From Solen grandis (taxonomy: Eukaryota > Mollusca > Bivalvia > Adapedonta > Solenidae), in NCBI GenBank assembly GCA_021229015.1, contig CM037780.1:69945656-70009655 (forward strand): DNA of 64,000 nt, written 5' to 3'. The notes below the pieces were generated by a model. It was not told the origin of the DNA, did not search any database, and worked only from the letters and a program-made list of their open reading frames with translations. This document shows, piece after piece, positions 1 through 8,204 of the stretch; the first letter of the stretch is position 1; every line of letters begins with the position of its first letter. The position numbers and the translations under genes are program-made.

Positions 1-1480
1 AAGGTTGTATGGGGTTAAAAAAATTTTTCATATTCGGGGGGGCCCCAAATGAATTTGATAGTTCCGTTCTTGTAACTGTGCGTAGGCAAAATTTCCCTTT
101 TTTAAAAACCCCCCGATGGTTTTGGGCCGGGTGGGAAAAAAAATTGGGGTTTTTTAAAAAAAAAAGTTTTTTTAAAAAATTTTTTTTTTTCCGAACCCTT
201 TTGGGGGGGGATGAAAAAAATTTCTAGGATGTTGAAAAAAATAATTACTTTCCATGATGGCCCCAAAAAAAAAAACCCCCCCTTGACATGAAAATTTTAT
301 TTTATACCTAGCAAAAAAACCTTTTTCAAAAAACAGTCAAAAAAAAAAAATATACACACATCATGAAACAGTCTTTCTTTATACATCAACCTTCCGGCAA
401 TAACTGGTAATCCCAAAAAAATTTTAAAAAAATGCAACTTCGTCAAAAAGTTCCTCCCCCTTTTTTAACGCCCCCTTTTGATGAAAATTTCCCCGTACAA
501 ACAAGCCCCAAAAAAAACCTACGCCCCGGTTTAAAATTTGGGGGTTTTTGGGGTTTTTTTTTCCTTTTTTTAAAAAAATTTCCCCCCTTTTGACTTTTTA
601 TTCGTTTGCCCCAAATCTCTGCGTATATCTTATTTTGTAGGGGTCCCCCGGGATTCGTTCCAACTCCAAAAACCCTTTTTAAAAAGTTGAAACGGGGGGG
701 GTTTTTGAAAGAACTGTTAAGGGGTTTTTGGCCCCGTTTGTTTTAATATTGCGCTTTCACTGTTTTTCCCAAAAAAAATTTAAAAAATTGTCACAAGGAA
801 AGGTTTGGATCAGTAAAATGGCAAAAAAAATTTTCCCCCGGTTTTGTCCCCCCCGGGGGTTAATGAAAATTTGATAATACCTCATCAAAAAGGGTTTAGT
901 TTCTCCCCTTTTTTCAATGGTTTTTGGGGGTTAATGGGGTTAAAATTCCCCAAAAATTTTTAAATCAGGGGTAGAGGTTTAAATGTAAAAATCGGGTTTT
1001 TTTAAAAAAATTTTTTTGGATTGGGGGAAAAATTTCCCCTGTAAATGAAACTTTTAAAAACTTTTTGGGTTTAAAAAAAAAGGGAAACCCCTTTAAAGTT
1101 TTGGGGGAAATTTTTTGTTTTCCAAAAAGTGTTGGGGGCCCCCCCCAAAAAATTTTAAAAAGTTGCCCCAAAAACAGAGGTTTCTTATTAGCTTCAAGAG
1201 ATTCTGGAGATATCTTTGTATTTTACTGGTAAGGTTCACGTAAAAATTCCCCCTGTTTCCCCCCCCTTCAGGTTGCAAACGAATAAAAGCCCCCCCTTTA
1301 CGGCGGAAACCCCCGGCACTGTCTTATATTTTTCCCACCCAAAAAGTTTTATACACTGAGGGAACGTTGGTCTGTGTCCAATGACATTTTTTATTTTTAA
1401 AAATTTTTATTTTTGGGTTCATATTCGGGGAAAAATTTGTAATGTTTTTTTATTTTTGTACACAGTTGACCATAGTCTTA
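1..1480. other. Corrupted, homopolymer-inflated sequence
   Basis: Runs of 4-10 identical bases of all four kinds follow one another throughout, a texture found nowhere else in the window and not that of a natural simple repeat. Short islands look normal, for example 358-412, which is open on the minus strand and protein-like, and 1190-1250. Text at about 1330-1410 on the minus strand still resembles a polymerase C-terminus. The stretch is best read as unpolished or mis-called sequence that hides the left continuation of the virus-like element. No ORF here should be trusted. Confidence 0.75.
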
Positions 1481-1499
1481 AAATTGACTTTTGACTAGC

Positions 1500-2477
1500 A
1501 TTGTAATCCAAAGTGATACCTTTTACTTTGCATTTCTGATGTCGATTTCCTTTTTCATCGATATATTCATACCATAGTTTTTTGGCCCTAATGCCACGAA
1601 TTTGACAATGCGTCCATGTGGTACTTCATCTGTCCACTTTCCCAACTGGCTCTCTTCAATTGGAATGTTGTACTGGTCAGGGTCATAGATGTACATACAA
1701 CTGTCTGTGTCAAAATACAGTACCCGATCTCCAATTTTTTTCCAACTGGGTTTGTAAAGTTCAAGTCGAGCATAGGACGTAACGAAGGCAGCTACCACTG
1801 GATTTGAAGATGAATGGGGCTGTGTTGCGTCTGTTTTATCCGAGTAATTCACCCAACATGAAGTTGTCATGATCGAAAATCTCGGCAAACTGCACAGTGA
1901 CATGACGGTCGGAGAGTAGGTCATACAACCGGTTCACCTTAGTCACATACTCGGTTTGGTTTGAACATTGTTTTGTGCATTCTTAACCCACAAACAGTTC
2001 AACATGGTTTTGGCAAACGCTCTTTTTCCTTTGTTCTTTTTCACGTTGTCGAGCCAGATACCCTCTATCTGAAAGTAATTCTGTTTAAAGCGGGCTTCAT
2101 CATCTTCTGTTTTTACCCAATTAGGGTAACCACTTGCTTCTTGTTTCAATTTCAAGTATTTGTTAATATACTGTTTATACACATCTTTACTCCATGTGTC
2201 CCAGTGCCAGATGTGAAGACGTCTACCAATTGGTATCCTAACTCAAGAGCTTTGGCTATTTCCACATGGGTCCAGGTACCTGTCAACATGCGTTTGTACA
2301 GAGTGTGATTGCATTTTTCACACTCTTCCTCAGCACAGGTACGGCACAGTGTAAAGATCATTTTCTTGTTACAGTGAATAGGTAGGACTGGTAGCCACAG
2401 GTCTTGGGTGGTAATACACGACATTTGATGAGTCCCTTGTACATTCCAATGTTGTTTATATCAATCATCTCTTGACT
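1500..2477 (-). pseudogene. Type B DNA polymerase, broken C-terminal (palm/thumb) part
   Basis: This continues the polymerase encoded at 2478-5099. After the stop at 2478-2480 the same frame stays open for about 25 codons, then the reading shifts near 2405, near 2185 and near 1985, giving minus-strand pieces at about 2152-2424, 1943-2182 and 1523-1924. Polymerase landmarks survive: a Cys-rich stretch (CRTCAEEECEKC) in the first piece, a motif-B-like KTMLNCLW in the second, and the catalytic YFDTDS motif C at about 1698-1712 in the third. Below 1523 the text continues in a shifted frame toward the corrupted region. The lesions are single-base shifts plus one stop, dense here and absent in the adjoining 2.6 kb, so sequencing or assembly error is at least as likely as decay. 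Confidence 0.75.
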
Positions 2478-5099
2478 TTAGATGTTGGTATGTCCCACGG
2501 GGTATGTTTTGTACTTGTTCACGAATGGATACAGTGAGCAAATGTCAGCATACTTAATTTCTTCCTTGGTGGTTGTATCCACTTCATGGTATAATTGAAT
2601 GGCATTGGTTCGTCCACCAAACAAAGTATCCCGAGGTAAAATAGGTTCTTGGAAGGGAAAGAAACGGTTCACAGCATCTCTGTATTCTGGTTCAATCTTA
2701 CATTTCTGATCAAAGTCACATTCCCACATTACAACTGTGTTGTAACCTTGTTGAGACAAGTCTTTCAACCGAAAAGTTGTGGCATTGTATAACTGCTCCA
2801 TAGTTTGAAGTGTGTAACCGTTCACACTGTCTCTCCTTGGGTAACAATTTGGACATCCGTGTGTCCAGCACCCCATGAATTCGTATACGGTGTTCGTCTC
2901 TTTGTGGAATCCGTCAACGTAATAGGGTCCAATTTGTACTTCACCTCCATTTAATGCATGGCGAATGTGCTTATTCTCAATGGAAGCAGTTGTTTCTATC
3001 CAACGAATCCCTTTGATTGAGTATCGAGTTTTGTTTGGATACCCGGCATCAGAGATTACAGCCAAGGTCTTTGGAGGCATTGAATTTTTACGCCAAGCTT
3101 TGTTGCACACTTGAGCTAGAGTGGTCGCTTCCAGGAACGGATCAATTTGGTCACTGACCAACAGTTCTTTCCTAAACTCTCCACAACCTCGTCTCAAGAT
3201 GTCCACATCTGATTTGCAGTACTTTTGCATTTCTAACTGAAAGTGAAACACAGCCTTTTGTGCCACTTTTGCATTGTACCATTTCAGAAACGCTTCTCTC
3301 TTGTCAGGTTTCATGCTGTCGGGTCTGTAAAAATGTACGGGGAGATAGTCTCCAATGTAGTCTTGGTATTCATCCGTGTTGGCATAAAATGGAAACCATC
3401 CTTTTGCCATCTCAGTCAATCCAAACGTGTCGGGGAAATCGGACAAAGGCATGTTGAGAAAACTCAGTGAGTCGATGAATCTCACTTGATGGGCTTTCAT
3501 CATTAGAATTTTGCTTCCATTCATGATCAATTTTGGTTTGGCTGTATCATGTGTCAGTAAGTGCCTCAAAATAAACTGTGCATCATATCCTTGTGAGTTG
3601 TGAGCAATCACTGTGGTACCTTTGTGACTGGGTTGAAACAGCCATGTACAAAATTCTGACAAAGTGTTGTTACCACGAAATATTTTTTCTCTAGGCTCAT
3701 CCACAGCTTCGCATTTCTGACACGGGTTTTTCATGGATTGACACATACAGTCTCCACAAGCACGTTGAGCAACACAAAAGTTTGGTATATGTTCACCCGA
3801 ATCAAATCGACACTCAAAGTCAAAGAAGATGAAAGGTACAGTCGGTGACTTCATGTTCTCTGGTTCTTTGTACGTGGGGATATAACACTGATGTTCTGCA
3901 TCCACAACTTTCTTGCAATACTTGCATTTTTTAGTGCCAGGACAGAGATGGTTCTTCTTTGTACCCACAACCATTTGACCACAGGTCTTGCATTGCCATA
4001 CACTTTCACAGATGTTTTTTGTAGATTTTCCTGGTTTCGCTTTGTGCTGATCAAAACATTTCTGACTATGAAATGTTCTACCACAGTGACCACATGGAAA
4101 GAATCCTTCTTTTGGGCATAGTGTCAAGGCGTAACACCGACAAATATTCTTACACCAGTGAGCTTCTCTGTTGTTATAACCGTAGTTACAGTGTTCACAG
4201 AAGTAGCTGCATCCCAGGAAACCAGTGATTGATGTAATGCAATCATAATGTTTATCATGATGATAAATGTGAATCACTTTGCTTTTGTCTGTCAGAGGTG
4301 GGTGATTGAACAACACGTCCATTTTCTCAAATTGTGGCCACACTTTGATCACATAGTCTGGATAAAGGTGGGCTTGAATCTTCTTGTATTCTTCTATACC
4401 ACAAGGCTGATTTGGACTAATGCCCACACTATCTAACAATGTCTTGGCTTCTTGGCTTTGAAGAAATTTTGCAGATTGTCTCATCAAATTCCATCGCTTC
4501 TTCCAGGCTGTATCGTCCGTTTTATTGAGTTTACATATCCCTACCACAATTGATCGTGCCAAACACATACTGTCGTGAACATTGTCTATCTTTATCATAC
4601 TTCGTTTGACTTTGGACATGTTCTCAATGCTTAGGTGCGATCCAAACGTTCTTTTTGTTCTTCCACCTCCCTCGGGCATAATGACATGTGTCATTTCTAA
4701 CTGGAGATCCCCGTCATGAATCTCAAACTTGTGGTTGCTTTGTGATACTTTCTCTATTTCGTTCAACAGCGTATCTCCTGAAATGTGTGTTGCATTCCCG
4801 AATGGAATGTGGATACCAAATGCTAGGTCAGGATGATTTATGGAGATACGAATTTGATCGTTGTCATTGACCCGTGCTTCTCTGTATAACTGTTTCACCA
4901 TGTCATTGAAAAGTTGATGTGTAAATTCAAACGGTTTTTTATATCTTTCAAATGTAACATCGTACACGTGGCCCTTCGTTTTAAACTTTCTTGAAGTTCT
5001 CTGTGACCGTGGCTGTATGGAATAATATTCCCGTATATCACTCTTGGTCTTTTTTGCAGGTGGCTCATCATCATCGCTGCTTTCTTCACTACTCGACAT
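2478..5099 (-). CDS. polB: Protein-primed type B DNA polymerase (Polinton/adintovirus-like), N-terminal 873 residues
   Basis: Replicates the DNA of a Polinton/Maverick- or adintovirus-type element. The protein starts at a true ATG with an acidic Ser/Glu/Asp stretch and a basic PPAKKTK segment, probably a nuclear localisation signal. Residues ~290-415 carry several Cys/His clusters (CEHC, CGHCGRTFHSQKCFDQH, CKYCKK) that look like zinc fingers. The 3'-5' exonuclease follows: FFDFE at ~425, AHNSQGYDAQF at ~496, YCKSDVD at ~625. Polymerase motif A (DICSLYP) is at ~850, just before the stop. Motifs B and C lie downstream in broken frames, so this is a truncated reading of a longer enzyme of probably 1,200 or more residues. 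It diverges from the zinc-knuckle gene across a 135-bp promoter region. Family assignment rests on the motif order; the exact lineage is uncertain. Confidence 0.85.
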   Translation of the reverse strand: MSSSEESSDDDEPPAKKTKSDIREYYSIQPRSQRTSRKFKTKGHVYDVTFERYKKPFEFTHQLFNDMVKQLYREARVNDNDQIRISINHPDLAFGIHIPFGNATHISGDTLLNEIEKVSQSNHKFEIHDGDLQLEMTHVIMPEGGGRTKRTFGSHLSIENMSKVKRSMIKIDNVHDSMCLARSIVVGICKLNKTDDTAWKKRWNLMRQSAKFLQSQEAKTLLDSVGISPNQPCGIEEYKKIQAHLYPDYVIKVWPQFEKMDVLFNHPPLTDKSKVIHIYHHDKHYDCITSITGFLGCSYFCEHCNYGYNNREAHWCKNICRCYALTLCPKEGFFPCGHCGRTFHSQKCFDQHKAKPGKSTKNICESVWQCKTCGQMVVGTKKNHLCPGTKKCKYCKKVVDAEHQCYIPTYKEPENMKSPTVPFIFFDFECRFDSGEHIPNFCVAQRACGDCMCQSMKNPCQKCEAVDEPREKIFRGNNTLSEFCTWLFQPSHKGTTVIAHNSQGYDAQFILRHLLTHDTAKPKLIMNGSKILMMKAHQVRFIDSLSFLNMPLSDFPDTFGLTEMAKGWFPFYANTDEYQDYIGDYLPVHFYRPDSMKPDKREAFLKWYNAKVAQKAVFHFQLEMQKYCKSDVDILRRGCGEFRKELLVSDQIDPFLEATTLAQVCNKAWRKNSMPPKTLAVISDAGYPNKTRYSIKGIRWIETTASIENKHIRHALNGGEVQIGPYYVDGFHKETNTVYEFMGCWTHGCPNCYPRRDSVNGYTLQTMEQLYNATTFRLKDLSQQGYNTVVMWECDFDQKCKIEPEYRDAVNRFFPFQEPILPRDTLFGGRTNAIQLYHEVDTTTKEEIKYADICSLYPFVNKYKTYPVGHTNI

Positions 5100-5234
5100 C
5101 GTTGTGATTATAAGTAAGTGAGCAAAGCTTTTTTATACATCTAAGCTCCGCCCACCTGATCTCAGGCCTATAAAGTGCGGTGTGACCCGTCCACTTCATC
5201 ACTCTCAAACCTGATTCAGACTGCTCTGTTCAGA
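5100..5234. promoter_or_regulatory. Divergent promoter between polymerase and zinc-knuckle genes
   Basis: A minus-strand TATAAAA (plus 5131-5137) lies about 32 bp upstream of the polymerase ATG, which implies a leader of only a few bases. A plus-strand TATAAA at 5169-5174 lies about 60 bp upstream of the zinc-knuckle ATG at 5235. Between them is a GC-box-like CTCCGCCC near 5145. The compact head-to-head layout resembles viral or histone-type promoters. Confidence 0.65.
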
Positions 5235-5777
5235 ATGACCTGCAATACATTTGAGTTCTGGGTGAAAGGACAACTACAAGCTATCAGTGACAAGCTGATC
5301 AGACTAGAAACAGAAAGACAAGTGACATGCTACCGCTGTCAGGAAAAGGGGCATTATGCATCGGCATGTACGAAGAAAGCTTCAACACCTCAAACAGTAC
5401 GGGTGTGCTACCGTTGTCATGAACCGGGACATTTTGTTTCTAATTGCCCAAAACCTACAGTGTGCTACAGTTGTCACGAACTAGGCCACTTTGCATCCGC
5501 TTGTCCTAAGAAAGGGATGAATAGTACTGTACCTACAGTAAACGCACAGGTGGACAGTGAAATGCAGAAAATGGACGTAGTTGAGACAGTGCCACAGACG
5601 GACAGTGATGTTGAGCTACTAGAGACTGTCTCTGAGTTGGAGAAACCTACCGTAAAACCCAAGAAACGCAAGAGAAGCGTCAACACATGCATCGTGTGTC
5701 CTGAGGCTCACCCATCAACAAGCAATACAGAGTGTAACCGATCAGCTAAGAAGCGAAAAATGACATTTGAACACTAG
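5235..5777 (+). CDS. Small protein with three CCHC zinc knuckles
   Basis: The 180-residue protein starts at the ATG at 5235, placed by the TATA box at 5169. After a ~30-residue helical N-terminus it has three CCHC knuckles of the CX2CX4HX4C type (CYRCQEKGHYASAC, CYRCHEPGHFVSNC, CYSCHELGHFASAC) at roughly residues 33-100. A Glu/Asp/Val-rich linker and a basic PKKRKRS-type nuclear localisation signal follow, and the last part has a further Cys pair. CCHC knuckles bind single-stranded nucleic acid, so a replication or packaging cofactor of the neighbouring polymerase is a fair inference, not shown. Knuckles also occur in retroviral Gag and CNBP-like proteins, but there is no other Gag feature here. 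Confidence 0.75.
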   Translation: MTCNTFEFWVKGQLQAISDKLIRLETERQVTCYRCQEKGHYASACTKKASTPQTVRVCYRCHEPGHFVSNCPKPTVCYSCHELGHFASACPKKGMNSTVPTVNAQVDSEMQKMDVVETVPQTDSDVELLETVSELEKPTVKPKKRKRSVNTCIVCPEAHPSTSNTECNRSAKKRKMTFEH

Positions 5778-5869
5778 ACTTGAAAAAAACAAAGTTGTGT
5801 TATGTTCATTATTTGCTGTATGACGCACGTTTAATTCATTGTTACTGACACATGTTTGTTGTTAAACAC

Positions 5870-5875
5870 AATAAA
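5870..5875 (+). terminator. Polyadenylation signal of the zinc-knuckle gene
   Basis: AATAAA lies 93 bp after the stop codon and runs into an A tract. It contrasts with the histone-type 3' ends of the two small genes next door. Confidence 0.6.
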
Positions 5876-5904
5876 AAAAAATCATATGACAATTGTATTA
5901 GTTA

Positions 5905-5941
5905 TCCTTTCTACATCATTGTAATGGTCCTGAAAAGGACC
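5905..5941 (-). terminator. Histone-type 3' stem-loop and downstream element (minus strand)
   Basis: Read on the minus strand, GGTCCTTTTCAGGACC (5941-5926) is a perfect 6-bp stem with a TTTC loop, preceded by AAC and followed by ATTAC. GAAAGGA (5911-5905) follows after exactly 14 nt and resembles the purine-rich histone downstream element that pairs with U7 snRNA. The stem begins 20 nt after the stop codon of the gene at 5961-6176. Stem size, loop, flanks and downstream element all match replication-dependent histone mRNA 3' ends. Confidence 0.75.
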
Positions 5942-5960
5942 GTTATTTATTGAGAAGTGT

Positions 5961-6176
5961 CTAGCACTCACTCAAATACAAATACCGCCAGTAATGCCTG
6001 CTGGCTTCTGGATATGCCAGGTAAAACCCTGACAAATCCGGGTACAATGGCAAAGGGGGTAAACTCGGGTATAAGTTGACACCCTCTTCCTTTATACCCT
6101 CTTCCTTGACTTCTACTTTCTTCTCCTTTCGTAACACCTTCCTTGCACGTCGGAATAACTTACGAAGGAAATTCAT
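5961..6176 (-). CDS. Small basic protein with a YPxL-like motif, virus-like element
   Basis: 71 residues from the ATG at 6176, chosen because a minus-strand TATAAA (plus 6211-6216) would start transcription near 6185, just upstream of it. The N-terminal ~20 residues are strongly basic and amphipathic (FLRKLFRRARKVLRKEKK); an acidic KEEG repeat, a proline/leucine stretch with PLYPDL, and a Tyr-rich C-terminus follow. PLYPDL fits the YPxL late-domain pattern that recruits ALIX, and a basic amphipathic start suits a membrane- or DNA-binding minor virion protein. Both roles are speculative. The mRNA would end at the histone-type stem-loop 20 nt downstream. I do not recognise a family. Confidence 0.6.
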   Translation of the reverse strand: MNFLRKLFRRARKVLRKEKKVEVKEEGIKEEGVNLYPSLPPLPLYPDLSGFYLAYPEASRHYWRYLYLSEC

Positions 6177-6424
6177 GGTGAAGAATGAATACATACACAG
6201 CATTACACAATTTATAGTCAAGAAAAAAGTAGGTTAGTAGGTCAATCCACCCCAAAATGTCAAGGCCGAAGACAATGCTATCTAACTCAGGTCAAGGTCG
6301 AACTTGATTTATTGGATGAAAAAATAACGTTCTCTGATTGGTGTGCGCCAACACAAGAAAGTAGGTCAATCCGGTACTATAAAACAGTGCACATACTCTA
6401 TACTTTATTATTCATGATTGAAAC
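6177..6424. promoter_or_regulatory. Divergent promoter with a 13-bp direct repeat
   Basis: A minus TATAAA at 6211-6216 serves 5961-6176 and a plus TATAAAA at 6378-6384 serves 6425-6763. AGTAGGTCAATCC occurs twice in the same orientation, at 6236-6248 and 6360-6372, each within ~25 bp of a TATA box and therefore a candidate shared regulator site. An inverted CCAAT box (CTGATTGG) lies near 6335. Confidence 0.6.
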
Positions 6425-6763
6425 ATGAGACCGTACACACGTAGCTCCACCCCAGACTTGCTAAAATTGTTCCTCGACAGTCCCAGCTATGAGGAACGAG
6501 AGAGCGACCCAGACAGCTATCACGACCAAGTTGATGTGTATGATCTATATGTCACTCTTACAAAAAGGGGAGATCTCCCTAATTACCTGTCAGTTACCTT
6601 TGAAGATGTACCATCTACCCTACTACAGGGATCGGGAGACAGCCTGAACTTCATAGGTGACAAGGATCTAACCCGTTGTCATTTGCATCTCCTTGCAGGA
6701 TGGATGAAGAGATATGTCATGGGATGGGACTGTCAAACGTGTGGTATAGACCACAATATGTGA
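6425..6763 (+). CDS. Small acidic protein with C-terminal CxxC repeat, virus-like element
   Basis: 112 residues from an ATG 41 bp after a TATA box. The N-terminal two thirds is rich in Asp, Ser and Tyr (residues ~8-45), followed by a hydrophobic LHLLAGWMKR segment. The C-terminus WDCQTCGIDHN holds a CxxC pair. The frame stops at TGA 6761-6763 but then stays open for 11 codons that repeat the same CxxC peptide before a TAA at 6797-6799. The gene is divergent from 5961-6176 and ends in the same kind of histone-type 3' stem-loop. No family is recognised; association with the polymerase element is inferred from position and shared promoter and terminator design. Confidence 0.6.
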   Translation: MRPYTRSSTPDLLKLFLDSPSYEERESDPDSYHDQVDVYDLYVTLTKRGDLPNYLSVTFEDVPSTLLQGSGDSLNFIGDKDLTRCHLHLLAGWMKRYVMGWDCQTCGIDHNM

Positions 6764-6799
6764 TGGGACTGTACAACATGTGGTATGGACCACAATTAA
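6716..6799 (+). repeat. Tandem ~39-bp coding duplication across the TGA stop
   Basis: Two units each encode W-D-C-x-T-C-G-x-D-H-N. The second follows the TGA stop directly and ends at TAA 6797-6799. Where the first unit has GGA before the Trp codon, the second has TGA. Each unit also contains a GTGGTAT..ACCAC palindrome. Confidence 0.7.
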
Positions 6800-6812
6800 T
6801 AAGAAACAAAAC

Positions 6813-6849
6813 GGCCCTTTTCAGGGCCAACCCCAATGTCTCGAAAGGA
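6813..6849 (+). terminator. Histone-type 3' stem-loop and downstream element (plus strand)
   Basis: GGCCCTTTTCAGGGCC at 6813-6828 forms a 6-bp stem with a TTTC loop, preceded by AAAAC and followed by AACCCC. GAAAGGA at 6843-6849 follows after 14 nt, the same spacing and sequence as in the copy at 5905-5941. It begins 50 nt after the TGA stop, or 14 nt after the downstream TAA. Confidence 0.78.
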
Positions 6850-6886
6850 CATTTTTACAATTGTCATTTTTACAATTTTACATAAA

Positions 6887-6997
6887 TCTGTTTTCATATA
6901 GAGTACCATTCGGTACTATAGATTCTGTTTTCATATAGAGTACCATTCGGTACTATAGATTCTGTTTTCATATAGAGTACCATTCGGTACTATAGAT
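6887..6997. repeat. Perfect 37-bp triplicate with internal hairpin
   Basis: Three identical 37-bp units start at 6887, 6924 and 6961. Each contains AGTACC-ATTC-GGTACT, a short inverted repeat. The array sits where a terminal repeat of the virus-like element would be expected. Confidence 0.85.
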
Positions 6998-7090
6998 TTG
7001 GTACCATAAGTACCAAAAAAAAAAAAAAAATTATGGTACCACGGTACCATAAAAAAAAAAATTTATGGTACCTTGGTACCATAGTGCCAC
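6998..7090. repeat. GGTACC palindromes separated by A tracts
   Basis: TTATGGTACC-AC-GGTACCATAA at 7031-7052 and TATGGTACC-TT-GGTACCATA at 7064-7083 are near-perfect palindromes separated by A runs, with a degenerate copy at about 7000-7014. With the triplicate just before, this may be the terminus or an origin-like region of the element. Confidence 0.6.
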
Positions 7091-8163
7091 CCTATACTAC
7101 TAATAGCGCAATAAAGGTGACGTAATTGAAAGCACATATAACGCCAATTAGACACAATACTAAGTCTTCTTGATACGCATTACCAAGCACCGCATTTTTT
7201 TGGATAAAATAAATATGCTTACAAATTTAAAGTACTGAAATGATAATCTTGTGTTTTTTTTCCTCATATTATTAAGTTAATTGTTGCTAACTTATGAAAA
7301 TTTTTATTGTGTGTGGCAAATAAAGCGTTTTATAACGTACAGTAGGATTGTTTTTCCTTCACTAGAAGACAATTTGCATCATTGTTATTTTTTTCTTTCG
7401 TTAAAGCAGTTATTAAAAAAAATTCTATAACGAGGGCATGCGTAGGTTGCAAATAAGTGAAGATGTATTCAGTAGCTGAAGTTCTATATACGTCATACTT
7501 TGATTTCGGACTCGATTTGACTGACCAATCATTGACCGACGGACTGGACAAATTCAAAATTACACAAACAAAAAACTTGATCCGTTCTAAGGGTAATACT
7601 TTGTTTGCCTTGAGGTAACCATCTTTATTTTTTCTTTTATGTGTTTATCTTCACCTTTTGTAACATTAATGGTGTAAATTACTTGTTCTTAATATTAGAA
7701 ACACAATCCGATGTATAATTACATTATTAAACTGTGTAATGTAATCATCAGCGTTATTCAGACCCAAACTAAATATATTTAATATTTCATATACTGACAT
7801 GTTAATTTTTAAACTGATTATATGCGATCTTTTATTTATATTTATATATTTATACACATTTTGGCTATGTGATGATCGTCTTCACAACCATATGCTATGG
7901 ACTTGTCATACCCAGATTTTGTTTGTTATGATGCATTTAGCCCACTAAAGGCCTTCATCTCATTTATCTCTTCATGGAGCGGACCACTTCCAAAGGATGT
8001 CCTGTGAATGTTTATTTAGTTTTGGAATGAACTTTAAGGACATGTACCGGTATATGTATCTATTTCCTTTTTTAGCAAATTAAAATCCGATTTACCTATT
8101 TCCAAAAATAACCCAATAAACTGATATTCTGTTTTTTGAGAGATAGAGAGTGAAGTAGACTGC

Positions 8164-8204
<41 letters not shown>

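Noticed and set aside
9..227. Short ORFs in the first 1.3 kb (also 965-1171 and 1093-1278)
   Set aside because: They translate homopolymer runs (Phe, Lys, Gly, Pro) and lie in corrupted sequence.
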